Source of the DNA: Paenibacillus borealis
Lineage (GTDB): Bacteria > Bacillota > Bacilli > Paenibacillales > Paenibacillaceae
Reading direction: 5' to 3'
DNA length: 64,000 bases
Assembly (NCBI RefSeq): GCF_000758665.1
Contig: NZ_CP009285.1
Span: 3,782,001 to 3,846,000 of the forward strand
Positions 27,169-36,157 of this stretch are shown one piece after another. Below the pieces are notes generated by a model. That model ran no database searches and had not been told where the DNA came from. It saw nothing but the letters and a program-made list of their open reading frames with translations. Position 1 is the stretch's first letter, and every line of letters starts with the position of its first letter. The translations under genes and the position numbers were made by a program.

Positions 27169-27503
27169 TGGAGATCCTTATTGCCCTGGCGATCGGCGTC
27201 TTGTTTACCGTAGGTGTATATCTGGTCTTATCCAAAAGCCTGCTCCGCATCCTTCTGGGGACAACACTGCTGACTCACGGTGTTCATCTGCTGCTGCTGA
27301 CCATGGCGGGACTTAAGACTGGCGCTTCACCGCTGCTTGGCGAGAAAGCGGACAGTTATGTCGATCCGCTGCCGCAGGCGCTTATCCTTACCTCGATTGT
27401 AATCAGCTTTGGGGTATCCGCGTTCTTCATCGTACTGGCCTACCGGGCCTACCGCTCGGCGGGTATGGATGATGTGGAAGGAAGCAAGGGGGAGAGACCA
27501 TGA
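27168..27503 (+). CDS. mrpC: Mrp antiporter subunit C
   Basis: This 111-residue NuoK-like subunit has three membrane helices: GVLFTVGVYLVLSKSLLRILLGTTLLTHGVHLLLLTMAG, then a loop with DPLPQALILTSIVISFGVSAFFIVLAYR. The start overlaps the mrpA stop by one base (TGATG), so translation is coupled. It works in the Mrp complex with A/B, D, E, F and G, exchanging cytoplasmic Na+ for protons for alkali and salt tolerance. Confidence 0.95.
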   Translation: MEILIALAIGVLFTVGVYLVLSKSLLRILLGTTLLTHGVHLLLLTMAGLKTGASPLLGEKADSYVDPLPQALILTSIVISFGVSAFFIVLAYRAYRSAGMDDVEGSKGERP

Positions 27504-29044
27504 ACAATCTGCTGGTACTGCCTTTGCTGATTCCGGCGTTTACGGCGGTCATCCTGATTTTTCTGAAAGAAAGAATTAACCTGCAGCGAATAATCAGTGC
27601 AATCAGTGTCTTTGTGAACATTGCCATTGCGTTAATTATTGTGTACCAGGTAAATACAAACGGGATTCAAACGCTGTACATGGGGGGATGGCTGCCGCCC
27701 TACGGCATCGTCTTTGTTGCTGATATGTTTGCGGCATTGCTGGTATTAACAACAGCGGTTGTAGGCGCGGCTTGCCTGTTCTTTTCCTTCGCAAGCATCG
27801 GTGAGCAGCGGGAGCGGTTCTACTATTATACGTTCTTCCACTTCCTGCTGACCGGTGTATTCGGGTCCTTCCTCACAGGAGACCTGTTCAATCTGTTCGT
27901 ATGCTTCGAGGTACTGCTGGTCGCCTCTTATGCGATGATTGTACTTGGCGGAACTAAAGTCCAGCTGCGTGAGACACTGAAATATATACTCGTCAATGTA
28001 ATCTCATCCAGCTTGTTTGTAGCAGCGATTGCTTATCTGTACGCAGCGACAGGTACGCTTAATATGGCGCATCTGGCGATCCGTGTGGCCGAGGCCGGGC
28101 AGGACGGTGTCATGAATGTAATTGCTGTACTGCTGCTGCTGGTCTTCTCGCTCAAAGCCGGTCTGCTGCTGTTCTTCTGGCTGCCGGATTCATACAGTGC
28201 TCCTCCCTTGGCTGTAAGGGCACTGTTCGGTGCCTTATTGACCAAAGTTGGTCTGTATGCCATCACGCGAACGTTCTCCCTGATTTTTGTTCATGATCTG
28301 GGGCTGACACATACGCTGATCGGCTGGATGGCCGGTGCAACGATGATTCTCGGAGCTGTCGGCGCGCTGGCTTACAATGATCTGAGCCGGATTTTTAATT
28401 ATAATATTGTGATTAGTGTAGGTTTTATTGCCTTTGGCATATCGGTGGCAACCCAGGATTCATTAAATGGGGTAGTGTTCTATCTGATGCACGACATGAT
28501 TGCCAAGGCGCTGCTGTTCTTCCTGGGCGGAATGATTATTGCTGCCTCAGGAACGGAGCAGCTGAGACAAATGGGCGGCCTGATCCGCCGGTATCCGTGG
28601 ACGGGCTGGATGTTCTTCATCCTGACGCTGGCCCTGGTGGGCGTTCCGCCTCTAAGCGGCTTTGCCGGGAAAGTCATGATGGTCCGCAGCGGCTTCGGGG
28701 AGCAGCATGTTGCCCTTGCCCTCATTGCACTGGCTTCAAGCTTCGTCGTCTTGTATTCGCTGATCAAAGTGTTCCAGGAAGTGTTCTGGGGCGGTGAGCG
28801 AAGCGAGGAAGAAGTCCATCCGCTGCGCTACAAAGCAATGATGGCACCGGCCGCCGTGCTGTTTGTCCTCATCATCCTGATGGGGATCGGCGCCGAAACG
28901 GTGAACGGGCTTGTGGCTCAAGCCGGAGCTGTGCTGGCTGATCCGGCAGAGTACATTAACGCTGTCATGAAAGGAGTAGATGAAGATGGCCTTTCAAATA
29001 TTGTTAAATCTCATGATAGCGTTCTTGTGGATGTTCCTGAATAA
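27500..29044 (+). CDS. mrpD: Mrp antiporter subunit D
   Basis: This 514-residue proton-translocating subunit is related to NuoM/NuoN. It has the DLFNLFVCFEVLLVASYAMI segment with a key intramembrane glutamate, a second conserved acidic/lysine zone SLKAGLLLFFWLPDSYSAPPLAVRALFGALLTKVGLYA, and FYLMHDMIAKALLFFLGGM. The start overlaps the stop of mrpC by four bases (ATGA). The long C-terminal tail runs into the start region of mrpE in another frame by nearly 60 bases. Confidence 0.95.
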   Translation: MNNLLVLPLLIPAFTAVILIFLKERINLQRIISAISVFVNIAIALIIVYQVNTNGIQTLYMGGWLPPYGIVFVADMFAALLVLTTAVVGAACLFFSFASIGEQRERFYYYTFFHFLLTGVFGSFLTGDLFNLFVCFEVLLVASYAMIVLGGTKVQLRETLKYILVNVISSSLFVAAIAYLYAATGTLNMAHLAIRVAEAGQDGVMNVIAVLLLLVFSLKAGLLLFFWLPDSYSAPPLAVRALFGALLTKVGLYAITRTFSLIFVHDLGLTHTLIGWMAGATMILGAVGALAYNDLSRIFNYNIVISVGFIAFGISVATQDSLNGVVFYLMHDMIAKALLFFLGGMIIAASGTEQLRQMGGLIRRYPWTGWMFFILTLALVGVPPLSGFAGKVMMVRSGFGEQHVALALIALASSFVVLYSLIKVFQEVFWGGERSEEEVHPLRYKAMMAPAAVLFVLIILMGIGAETVNGLVAQAGAVLADPAEYINAVMKGVDEDGLSNIVKSHDSVLVDVPE

Positions 29045-29465
29045 TGACTGGACGGCTTCCGGCTTCATCGTCGGGTATCTGCTGGGTATTGCCGTTCTCA
29101 TGGCTATGCGGCGCTTCTTTGACGGACGGCTGTATCTGGGCAAAGTATGGGCCATTGTGAAGCTGGCTGGCCTGCTGCTGCGGGAACTGGTTGTATCCAG
29201 TTATATCGTGGTCAAGGCGGTGCTTCGGCCTAACCTTAACATCCGTCCGGCCATTCTAATGTACCACACCGAGCTGGAGTCGGACTGGGAGGTGGCTGTA
29301 CTGATTACACTGCTCTGCCTGACTCCGGGGTCCGTGGTGCTGGAGGTGTCCAAAGATAACCGGACTTTATACATTCATGCGATGGACATACAGGATGTGG
29401 AACAGTTCGGTGCCAATATCCGCAATACGTTCGAACGAGCGATTCTGGAGGTGACCCGTTCATGA
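28986..29465 (+). CDS. mrpE: Mrp antiporter subunit E
   Basis: This 159-residue MnhE subunit has two or three N-terminal hydrophobic helices (MAFQILLNLMIAFLWMF...) and a soluble C-terminal part with LITLLCLTPGSVVLEVSKDNRTLYIHAMD, the family signature. I chose ATG 28986, nine bases after AAGGAG; the ATG at 28980 is only three bases from the site. It overlaps mrpD by 59 bases, a strong sign of coupled translation. Confidence 0.93.
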   Translation: MAFQILLNLMIAFLWMFLNNDWTASGFIVGYLLGIAVLMAMRRFFDGRLYLGKVWAIVKLAGLLLRELVVSSYIVVKAVLRPNLNIRPAILMYHTELESDWEVAVLITLLCLTPGSVVLEVSKDNRTLYIHAMDIQDVEQFGANIRNTFERAILEVTRS

Positions 29466-29755
29466 TTCATTTTATACTCATGCTGTCGCTTTCGATCATG
29501 GTCATTTCGATTGCGATATGCGCCTGGAGGCTGGTCAAAGGACCTTCGCTGCCTGACCGGGTCGCAGCACTTGATACGATCGGAATTAACCTGCTGGCGA
29601 TGGTAGCGGTTCTCTCGATCCTGTATAAGACGGAGGCCTTCATTGAATACATTCTGCTAATCGGCATTCTCTCTTTCATCGGAACGATGGCGCTGGCCAG
29701 ATATATCGAAAGGGGAGTGGTGTTTGAATATGGAAATGATCAGGACGGCCGTTGA
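29462..29755 (+). CDS. mrpF: Mrp antiporter subunit F
   Basis: This 97-residue, three-helix MnhF subunit has the conserved segment VKGPSLPDRVAALDTIGINLLAMVAVLSI and the ending GTMALARYIERGVVFE. The start overlaps the mrpE stop by four bases (ATGA) and the end runs over the start of mrpG by 32 bases. It is one of the small subunits required to assemble the Mrp complex. Confidence 0.94.
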   Translation: MIHFILMLSLSIMVISIAICAWRLVKGPSLPDRVAALDTIGINLLAMVAVLSILYKTEAFIEYILLIGILSFIGTMALARYIERGVVFEYGNDQDGR

Positions 29756-30113
29756 ATTACTGTTCGTATTGCTAATCCTGACAGGTGCACTGCTCAGTGC
29801 TGTCAGCTCTGTTGGGCTGATCCGTCTGCCGGATGTCTATTTAAGATCACACGCCGCTGCCAAAAGCGCTACGCTTGGTGTGCTCTGTGTACTCACCGGG
29901 GCATTTCTCTACTTTGCTTTTTTCCTTGATTTCGTCAGTGCGAAGCTGCTGCTCGGAATTGTCTTCGTATTTATGACATCACCGCTGTCTGCCCACCTGA
30001 CAGGCCGGGCGGCCTACCGCTCCGGTGTTCCGCTGTGGAACCGCCGTATCCAGGATGACCTCAAAGAGGTGCTGGAGAAGGAACGCATCAAGTCAGATTC
30101 TTCAACGTCATAG
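29724..30113 (+). CDS. mrpG: Mrp antiporter subunit G
   Basis: This 129-residue MnhG subunit has three helices with the family pattern SSVGLIRLPDVYLRSHAAAKSATLGV. The start is TTG 29724, six bases after GGGGAG; ATG 29730 is possible. A long hairpin after the stop ends the operon. The gene set A/B-C-D-E-F-G is complete. Confidence 0.93.
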   Translation: MNMEMIRTAVELLFVLLILTGALLSAVSSVGLIRLPDVYLRSHAAAKSATLGVLCVLTGAFLYFAFFLDFVSAKLLLGIVFVFMTSPLSAHLTGRAAYRSGVPLWNRRIQDDLKEVLEKERIKSDSSTS

Positions 30114-30124
30114 CAGTAAAATAG

Positions 30125-30174
30125 AAACAGGGATGTCCTCCAGGCCTTAGATGGTCTGAGGGAAATCCCTGTTT
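30125..30174. terminator. Bidirectional terminator between mrpG and the MFS gene
   Basis: AAACAGGGAT (30125-30134) pairs perfectly with ATCCCTGTTT (30165-30174), with CAGGCC/GGTCTG inner pairing. On the minus strand it is followed by CTATTTT. The two flanking genes converge here, so it probably ends both. Confidence 0.75.
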
Positions 30175-30176
30175 GG

Positions 30177-31430
30177 TTATTGTGAAAGCTGCTGCGGAGA
30201 ATTGTGATTCTGCGCAGTCCGTCTGCGGTACAGATGCAGCAGCATATAGGAAAGGACAAACGCCGCTGTTACCAGCCATAGAGGGATTCGCGGATCGAGC
30301 TTGTACGCCCAGCCGCCGATGATGCCCGCAGGTGCAGTGAACAGCAGGATTAGCACGGACAGTGTGGAAAAGACTTTGGCACGTTTATCGTCGTCGATAG
30401 CGTTCTGTACGGCAGCTTCCAGATAAGGGGAGCTGATCATCAGGCCCACCGCTGCCAGAATGGTGCTGAGTCCGATCCACAAGAGGCTGGATGAAGGGTA
30501 TAATACCAGCATGGCATTCGACAGCGCAGAGAGCCCGAAGCCGGCCATCATGGAGCGGTGGGCGCTCTGGTCTGGGATTTTGGGCATAAGAAGCCATAGG
30601 GTCAGCAGCATGATTATAGAGGAGACTGCCGGAAACAGGGACAGGATACCGCTATCCATATGCAGATAATCCGCCAGATACAGTGACAGATAGGTGCTTT
30701 TCAGCGTTGCCTGAAAGTTGAACAGGATGTATACGCCGAAGATCAGCAGCAGATTGTGCTCTGCCCACAGCTCACGGAAGGCACCGCCATATTCGACCAT
30801 AATTTCTTTTAGTCCAAGTTCACGTGTTTCCTGACGTTTCCTGATCCCGGCTTCGGTTTCGCGGGTCGTCAGCTGACGGCCGACGAACTGGAAGGTCATG
30901 AACAGAAACGCGAGCACATACATCATCCGCATCCCCTGAACCATGCCGTACTGGTGTACAAGCAGACCGCCCAGCGGTGCAAATAACCCTCCGATAACAC
31001 CGATAATCTGCAGCAGGGTGAAGACATACGTCCGGTCAGAGGGCCGGGTATCTTCGACAATCAGGCAATAAAAAGCAATATGCGGGACACGCTGGAAGCC
31101 GTTTATGACCGCAGCGGCCGTAAAAAACCACAGATTCTGTGATGCAGCCCATAACAGGGTGGCCAGGCTCCAGCTAAGCAGGTCAAAGTATAAAATAGCC
31201 CGCTTGCGTCCCAGACGGTCTGTTAAATATCCGCTGATTAATGAAGAGAATACCTGTACGATCAGTCCGATGGTAGTAATCCAGCCGATGTTCAGCTCCG
31301 TCAGACCCAGCTCGTACATATAAAGGGTGGCATAGGTGGAGAACATGCTGTAGGGAATCAGGAAAAAGGGCTCAAAGGTTAAGCAGCCCCGGCTGTTACC
31401 CTGCAGTCTTGGAAAGAAAGGTTGTGCCAT
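30177..31430 (-). CDS. MFS transporter
   Basis: This 417-residue protein has about 12 hydrophobic helices and the MFS loop 2-3 motif GYLTDRLGRKRAIL (GxLxDRxGRK type, residues about 60-73). The substrate group is not clear; the short N-terminal segment (QPFFPRLQGNSRGCLTFEPFFLIPYSMFSTYATLYM) is that of uncharacterised Bacillales MFS proteins. The start at 31430 has GGAGG seven bases upstream; a longer start at 31472 has none. It ends at the shared terminator after the Mrp operon and seems monocistronic. Confidence 0.85.
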   Translation of the reverse strand: MAQPFFPRLQGNSRGCLTFEPFFLIPYSMFSTYATLYMYELGLTELNIGWITTIGLIVQVFSSLISGYLTDRLGRKRAILYFDLLSWSLATLLWAASQNLWFFTAAAVINGFQRVPHIAFYCLIVEDTRPSDRTYVFTLLQIIGVIGGLFAPLGGLLVHQYGMVQGMRMMYVLAFLFMTFQFVGRQLTTRETEAGIRKRQETRELGLKEIMVEYGGAFRELWAEHNLLLIFGVYILFNFQATLKSTYLSLYLADYLHMDSGILSLFPAVSSIIMLLTLWLLMPKIPDQSAHRSMMAGFGLSALSNAMLVLYPSSSLLWIGLSTILAAVGLMISSPYLEAAVQNAIDDDKRAKVFSTLSVLILLFTAPAGIIGGWAYKLDPRIPLWLVTAAFVLSYMLLHLYRRRTAQNHNSPQQLSQ

Positions 31431-31601
31431 GATGAATCCTCCAGGTTGTCTGTAAATTAAGGAAAGGTCCAAACCATTAAATGATAATTATAAGACAATG
31501 TCAACAACAAAACGCAGCTTAGTTGCAGTGGTGTCTGAAGTTACTGTAGACTGGTTAGAAAAGCTTTGGTGCTCGGATGAAATTTACATAAGGTGGTTAA
31601 C

Positions 31602-32714
31602 ATGTATATTATTTTTGGACTCGTATTTATCATTGTATATGCCTTAATTGTATTCTACATCGGCTGGAGCGGATGGGGCTGGATCAAGCCGGTAGTGTCA
31701 GGCAGGTTCCGGCTATTCTATATCATTGCGCTTGTCTTTCTGGCAAGCTCGTTAATCCTGTCAAGAGTGGTTGCAGGATCGGTTATTTTAAGTGTCATTG
31801 GCAGCTATTGGCTGGCATTGTTCAGCTTATTAATTATGCTGCTGCCGCTCGTACATCTTTCGGTCTGGCTAACGAAGCTGATCAGGCTGCCGCGTCATGC
31901 CGTTCAGAAGTGGTCAGGAATCATCACTTTGCTGCTGCTGGCCGGTCTGCTCGGGTTTGGCAGCTTCAACGCCTACAGTCCGGTAGTGCGACAGTATGAC
32001 ATACAGATCGACAAGACGGGTCCGGCGGACGGTGAACTTCATATTGTAATGGCATCGGACATGCATTTTGGTTATTTATCTGGAAAAGGCCATGCGGAGC
32101 GGATGGTTAAGCAAATCAACGCACTGCACCCGGATATCGTACTGCTTCCAGGCGATATTGTAGATGATGATATTGTGCCGTATAAGGACAAAGGCATCGG
32201 TGCGATTTTAGCGGAGATTCAAGCGCCGCTCGGCGTGTATGCTTCTCTGGGCAATCATGACCGGTTCAAAGGCGGGACGGAGGAGATCATAAGCCTGCTG
32301 GAGGAGAGCGGGATTCAGGTCCTCTATGACGAAGTGGTTGAGGTGGGAGACTGGCTGACGCTGATCGGCCGGAAAGACTATAGTGATAAGGATAGAGCGG
32401 AGCTGGCTGATCTAGCGGAGAACATGGATAGCTCCAAGCCGGTATTTATGCTGGAGCATCAGCCGGTCGGCTTCGATACCGCAGAGGAGCAGGGGATTGA
32501 TCTGATGGTTTCCGGTCATACCCACCGCGGGCAGATTGCGCCTGCCAATATATTGACTGACAGATTGTTTGAGAATGACTGGGGATATCTGCAGAAAGGG
32601 CAGCTCCATTCCATAGTATCTTCCGGATATGGATTCTGGGGTCCGCCGATCCGTATCGGATCGCGGTCGGAGGTAGTGTCCATTCATGTTCAATTCTCGA
32701 ATGCAAACAGGTAA
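31602..32714 (+). CDS. Membrane-anchored calcineurin-like metallophosphoesterase
   Basis: This 370-residue protein has three or four N-terminal membrane helices (about residues 3-20, 36-80 and 100-125) followed by a calcineurin-like phosphoesterase domain. The dinuclear metal motifs are in order: ASDMHFG (D-x-H), LLPGDIVDD (G-D-x-x-D), LGNHDR (G-N-H-D) and SGHTHRGQ (G-H-T-H). This is the YkuE/YkoQ-like group, several of which act on phospholipids or cell-envelope substrates on the outer face of the membrane. The start is ATG 31602 with AAGGTGG five bases upstream. The gene is monocistronic with its own terminator. Confidence 0.9.
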   Translation: MYIIFGLVFIIVYALIVFYIGWSGWGWIKPVVSGRFRLFYIIALVFLASSLILSRVVAGSVILSVIGSYWLALFSLLIMLLPLVHLSVWLTKLIRLPRHAVQKWSGIITLLLLAGLLGFGSFNAYSPVVRQYDIQIDKTGPADGELHIVMASDMHFGYLSGKGHAERMVKQINALHPDIVLLPGDIVDDDIVPYKDKGIGAILAEIQAPLGVYASLGNHDRFKGGTEEIISLLEESGIQVLYDEVVEVGDWLTLIGRKDYSDKDRAELADLAENMDSSKPVFMLEHQPVGFDTAEEQGIDLMVSGHTHRGQIAPANILTDRLFENDWGYLQKGQLHSIVSSGYGFWGPPIRIGSRSEVVSIHVQFSNANR

Positions 32715-32718
32715 TTTG

Positions 32719-32754
32719 GAGGGCTGACCCGGTGGTGGGGTTAGCCCTTTTTTA
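32719..32754 (+). terminator. Terminator after the metallophosphoesterase gene
   Basis: GGGCTGACCC (32721-32730) pairs with GGGTTAGCCC (32738-32747) with one G-U pair, followed by six T. Confidence 0.9.
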
Positions 32755-32768
32755 AGAATTTTTGCGAG

Positions 32769-32810
32769 TTTACAAAAATCAGTAAATCAGATATATTGTA
32801 CTGGTACAAT
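32769..32810 (+). promoter_or_regulatory. Promoter and palindromic operator of the YtrA-type regulator
   Basis: TTTACA (32769-32774), 17 bases, TATATT (32792-32797) form a promoter. ATTGTAC-TG-GTACAAT (32795-32810) is a perfect 7-2-7 palindrome overlapping the -10 box, and a third half-site AGTACAAT follows at 32812-32819. It is the likely binding site of the GntR/YtrA-type regulator encoded just downstream. Confidence 0.75.
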
Positions 32811-32840
32811 AAGTACAATATTGCGGAGGGGAGGAAGCGT

Positions 32841-33227
32841 TTGGAGATTATCATCAGTACCAACAGAAACAAGCCTATTTATGAGCAGATCACCTCACAG
32901 ATCAAAGAAATGATCATGAGTGGAGAACTGCAGGCAGGAGATCCGATTCCTTCTATGCGTTCCCTGGCGAAGTCCATTCAGGTCAGTGTTATTACTGTGC
33001 AAAAGGCTTATGAGGATTTACAGCGTGATGGATTCATCGATACTACGGTTGGACGCGGAAGCTTCGTTTCAGCCACCAATAAAGATATGTTTCAGGAAGA
33101 GCAGCTGAAAAAAGTAGAAGAGCATTTAATGAAAGCAGCGGAAATTGCCCACACGAGTGGAATTAAACTGGAGAAGATGGTGGATATGCTGACTGTCTTT
33201 TATACGGAGGGAAAAAATGAATCTTAG
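32841..33227 (+). CDS. GntR family regulator, YtrA subfamily
   Basis: This 128-residue regulator has a winged helix (KPIYEQITSQIKEMIMSGELQAGDPIPSMRSLAKSIQVSVITVQKAYEDLQRDGFIDTTVGRGSFV, about residues 10-75) and a short C-terminal dimerising tail, the YtrA arrangement. Such proteins repress the ABC transporter genes that follow them and respond to cell-envelope stress, often antibiotics. The start is TTG 32841, seven bases after GGGGAGG. The coding region overlaps the ABC ATPase start by 11 bases. An operator with palindromic ATTGTAC half-sites lies in its promoter. Confidence 0.9.
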   Translation: MEIIISTNRNKPIYEQITSQIKEMIMSGELQAGDPIPSMRSLAKSIQVSVITVQKAYEDLQRDGFIDTTVGRGSFVSATNKDMFQEEQLKKVEEHLMKAAEIAHTSGIKLEKMVDMLTVFYTEGKNES

Positions 33228-34080
33228 CTTAGAGATAACCGGACTGACAAAAGCCTATACCGATTCTGATTTTGTTCTAGATGATGTATCGTTCTCCATT
33301 CCCAATGGAACCATCATGGGGTTTGTGGGAGAGAATGGGGCCGGAAAAACGACAACCATTAAATCTATATTGAACACAGTTCATATAGACAGCGGAACGA
33401 TCCGGATTTTTGGGCGGGTCATGACAGACATAGACACTGCAATCCGTGAAGACATCGGAGTGGTTCTGGATACCGCAAACTTCTCGGCTGTATTGACACC
33501 GGGCAAGCTTGCAAAGGTTATGTGCGGAATCTACAAGCAATGGGATCAGGAATTCTATTTAAAGCTCACTGCCAAGTTTGGCCTGCCCATGGACCGGAAG
33601 ATTAAGGAATTCTCCCGGGGGATGACAATGAAGCTTGCCATAGCAGCCGCATTGTCACATCATCCCCGGCTGCTTATTCTGGATGAAGCTACCTCAGGGC
33701 TAGACCCTGTTACCAGAGAGGAGATTTTGGAGGTTTTTCTGGAGTTCGTGGAGGATGAGCGGCATTCTATATTGATGTCCTCCCATATAACAAGTGACCT
33801 GGAAAAAATCGCCGATTACATCACTTTCATTCATCAAGGAAAGAATATTCTGACTGCGAAGAAGGATGAGCTGATATATGACTACGGAGTTGCCCGCTGC
33901 AAAAGTGATCAGTTCAAGATCATTGCTGAAGGCGATAGACTTGCTTACAGAGTAAAGGAGCATCAAACTGATGTGCTGGTAATAGATAAAAAAGGGTTTG
34001 AGCAAAAATATGGCAGGATCACTGTCGATCAAGTATCTATTGAGGAGATTCTGCTGCTTCTGGTAAAGGGGGGCAAATAA
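33217..34080 (+). CDS. ABC transporter ATP-binding protein (YtrB/BcrA-like)
   Basis: This 287-residue ATPase has Walker A GENGAGKTTT, a modified signature FSRGMTMKL in place of LSGGQ, and Walker B LLILDEATSGLD. After the ATPase domain (about 1-215) there is a C-terminal extension with no clear motif, as in many YtrB/BcrA subfamily proteins. With the permease that follows it forms an ABC-2 exporter, under the YtrA-type regulator. Substrates of the family are lantibiotics and peptides, but the one here is unknown. Confidence 0.93.
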   Translation: MNLSLEITGLTKAYTDSDFVLDDVSFSIPNGTIMGFVGENGAGKTTTIKSILNTVHIDSGTIRIFGRVMTDIDTAIREDIGVVLDTANFSAVLTPGKLAKVMCGIYKQWDQEFYLKLTAKFGLPMDRKIKEFSRGMTMKLAIAAALSHHPRLLILDEATSGLDPVTREEILEVFLEFVEDERHSILMSSHITSDLEKIADYITFIHQGKNILTAKKDELIYDYGVARCKSDQFKIIAEGDRLAYRVKEHQTDVLVIDKKGFEQKYGRITVDQVSIEEILLLLVKGGK

Positions 34081-34081
34081 C

Positions 34082-34720
34082 ATGCGGGGGCTGTTGTTAA
34101 ATAATTATTATTCTCTCCAGAATAATATAAAGACATCTTTGGGAATTGCCTTGGCTCTGCTGCTTGTTTCATTTGTGGCGGCCGATCACACTGTAATGAA
34201 TTCGATCATTGCTGCACAGATTTTGATTTTTTCTGTAAGTATCGGGTCCTCTTTGCAGATGGACGAGGCCTCTAAATGGAGTAAGCTTGAAATCACTATG
34301 CCGATCCAAAGGAAAACGGTGATCAGAGCCAAATACCTTTCGTTCATCCTGTTAATCCTGACGGGTACTGCAGTAAGTATAGTTACTCCGGCTCTTATTT
34401 TTGTAAGAGGGATAGACACAACTCATTTTAATTTGTCAACCGGGTTCACATTCGGCTTATCCTTATCCATCTCAACCATTTCAATCTACTATCCGGTTAT
34501 TCTTAAATTCGGTGTGGAGAAAAGTGAGATGATGATTATGGTGTCGGCAGCCTTATCCGTTACCATCCGTTTTCTGGTGTGGATGCTGCTGGGATTGTTG
34601 TGGAAGCCTGTGAACTTTAATGGCGCTGAGACAGGTTATGTCTCCCTGATTGTTGCTGTCGTTATATTTGCAGTATCTTATCTGCTGGCAGTGCGGATAC
34701 ACAGGAATAAAGAGTTTTGA
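34082..34720 (+). CDS. ABC-2 type transporter permease
   Basis: This 212-residue membrane protein has about six helices (LGIALALLLVSFVAADHTVMNSIIAAQILIFSVSIG, FILLILTGTAVSIVTPALIF, LSTGFTFGLSLSISTISIYYPVIL and others). It is the partner of the preceding ATPase, starting one base after it. The ABC-2 fold exports lipids or peptides. A complex GC-rich hairpin follows the stop. Confidence 0.85.
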   Translation: MRGLLLNNYYSLQNNIKTSLGIALALLLVSFVAADHTVMNSIIAAQILIFSVSIGSSLQMDEASKWSKLEITMPIQRKTVIRAKYLSFILLILTGTAVSIVTPALIFVRGIDTTHFNLSTGFTFGLSLSISTISIYYPVILKFGVEKSEMMIMVSAALSVTIRFLVWMLLGLLWKPVNFNGAETGYVSLIVAVVIFAVSYLLAVRIHRNKEF

Positions 34721-34738
34721 TTCATGTAAGTGGAAACG

Positions 34739-34786
34739 GCTGCGCGCAACCGGCCGAACCCGCATCTGCCGCGGGTTCCGCGCAGC
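34739..34786. terminator. Nested hairpins between the ABC permease and photolyase genes
   Basis: GCTGCGCG (34739-34746) pairs with CGCGCAGC (34779-34786), and GAACCCGC (34756-34763) with GCGGGTTC (34771-34778) inside it. Both flanking genes converge here; the T-run is lacking. Confidence 0.5.
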
Positions 34787-36157
34787 TCACTCTTGAGGCG
34801 CAGCTCTTTTGCTGCTCAATATTTCCTTATATAGCTCTATCGCCAGCGCCCGTGACCGCTTAAGATCAACAATAGCATCCTCGCGGGGCAGGTGTATGGC
34901 TTGGTCAGGCAGTTCTGACAGCTCAGGCAACCAGGTACGTATATAGCTGCCGCTGGGATCATGGGTCTGAGATTGGGTTACCGGATTCATCACCCTGAAG
35001 TAAGGCGAGGCATCGTATCCGAGTGATGAGCTCCAGAGCCAGCCGCCGCGATTCAATGTATTGTCGTAATCGCTCAGCTTCAGCCGGAAGTACCGCTCGC
35101 CGTAAATAAACGGACAGCCGAGATTCTTGGTCAGGAACATCGCAGTAATCATCCGCAGCCGGTTTGGCATCCAGCCCGTTTCATTCAGCTGGCGCATAGC
35201 TGCATCAATCACCGGAATACCGGTTTTGCCGCGGGACCATGCCTCGAAATTATGTGTCCCCAGGGCAGAAAGATCATACACATTCTCGTAGTTGAAAAAC
35301 ATAGGATCCAGCCGCGCCTGATACAGATAGAAATCTCTCCAGGCCAGCTGTCTCAGCCATTCTTCCCCTAAGTGCTCATTCTCCGTAAGCCGGTTATAGA
35401 CTGTCCGAACAGAAATCGCCCCTGTATTCAGATGCCTGCTGAGCCGGCTTGTCCCTTCCTGCGAATAGTTATCACGGTTTACCGCATAATGCTGCACTTC
35501 CGTTTGCATGAAATCCTCCAGCAGATGACTGGGATTCATAGTCTGCGCAGGCTGGGCGAGCGCTGTGAGCTGCCGGGTAACTTCTTCGGGAATCCGGTAG
35601 TTGCCAGCGATTTGCGGATGTATGTCCACGGTCCGCAGTTCCTGCAGACCGGCAGAGTAGGGTGGCCGGAAACGTTCATGGAGGAAGCTGCGCCAGCAGC
35701 GGTAAAAGGGGGTGAATACCTTAAAAGGCTCACTCCGCCCGGACCAGTCCATGAAGTCATCCAGGTCGCAGAGCATGCTGTCATGATGTGTGTGAAAGCG
35801 CATGTTCAGAGCAAGGGCTGTGTCGCGCAGGAGCCGGTCTCTTTTCAGAGCATAGGGGGTATAATCGGCATGGACCCTGACTTCATGGACCGGATGAACC
35901 CCGGCCAGACTCCTTACAATGTCATCCGGTTCCCCGTAAAGAATATGGAGAAGCTTGCCTTGATGTTCATATTCCTGTTGCAGACCGGATACATGCCGGA
36001 GGAAGTTCAGGCCGCTATGCTCAAGATATCGCTCATTCCGTAACAAGAAAGGTTCAAGAATCAATACATGCAGGGAACTCTCCTGTGCAGAAGAGATGGC
36101 GTCAAAGGCCGGGAGATCCGAGGTCCGCAGATCCTTCCGGTGAATGAACAGAATCAT
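34787..36157 (-). CDS. phr: Deoxyribodipyrimidine photolyase
   Basis: This 456-residue class I photolyase repairs UV-induced pyrimidine dimers with light. The N-terminal alpha/beta antenna domain begins MILFIHRKDLRTSDLPAFDAI. The C-terminal FAD-binding domain includes LAWRDFYLYQ, TGIPVIDAAMRQLNETGWMPNRLRMITAMFL (lesion-binding Trp in GWMPNR) and WLWSSSLGYDASPYFRVMNPV. The ATG at 36157 has GGAGG eight bases upstream. It overlaps the preceding MepB gene by four bases (ATGA), so the two are co-translated. Confidence 0.93.
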   Translation of the reverse strand: MILFIHRKDLRTSDLPAFDAISSAQESSLHVLILEPFLLRNERYLEHSGLNFLRHVSGLQQEYEHQGKLLHILYGEPDDIVRSLAGVHPVHEVRVHADYTPYALKRDRLLRDTALALNMRFHTHHDSMLCDLDDFMDWSGRSEPFKVFTPFYRCWRSFLHERFRPPYSAGLQELRTVDIHPQIAGNYRIPEEVTRQLTALAQPAQTMNPSHLLEDFMQTEVQHYAVNRDNYSQEGTSRLSRHLNTGAISVRTVYNRLTENEHLGEEWLRQLAWRDFYLYQARLDPMFFNYENVYDLSALGTHNFEAWSRGKTGIPVIDAAMRQLNETGWMPNRLRMITAMFLTKNLGCPFIYGERYFRLKLSDYDNTLNRGGWLWSSSLGYDASPYFRVMNPVTQSQTHDPSGSYIRTWLPELSELPDQAIHLPREDAIVDLKRSRALAIELYKEILSSKRAAPQE

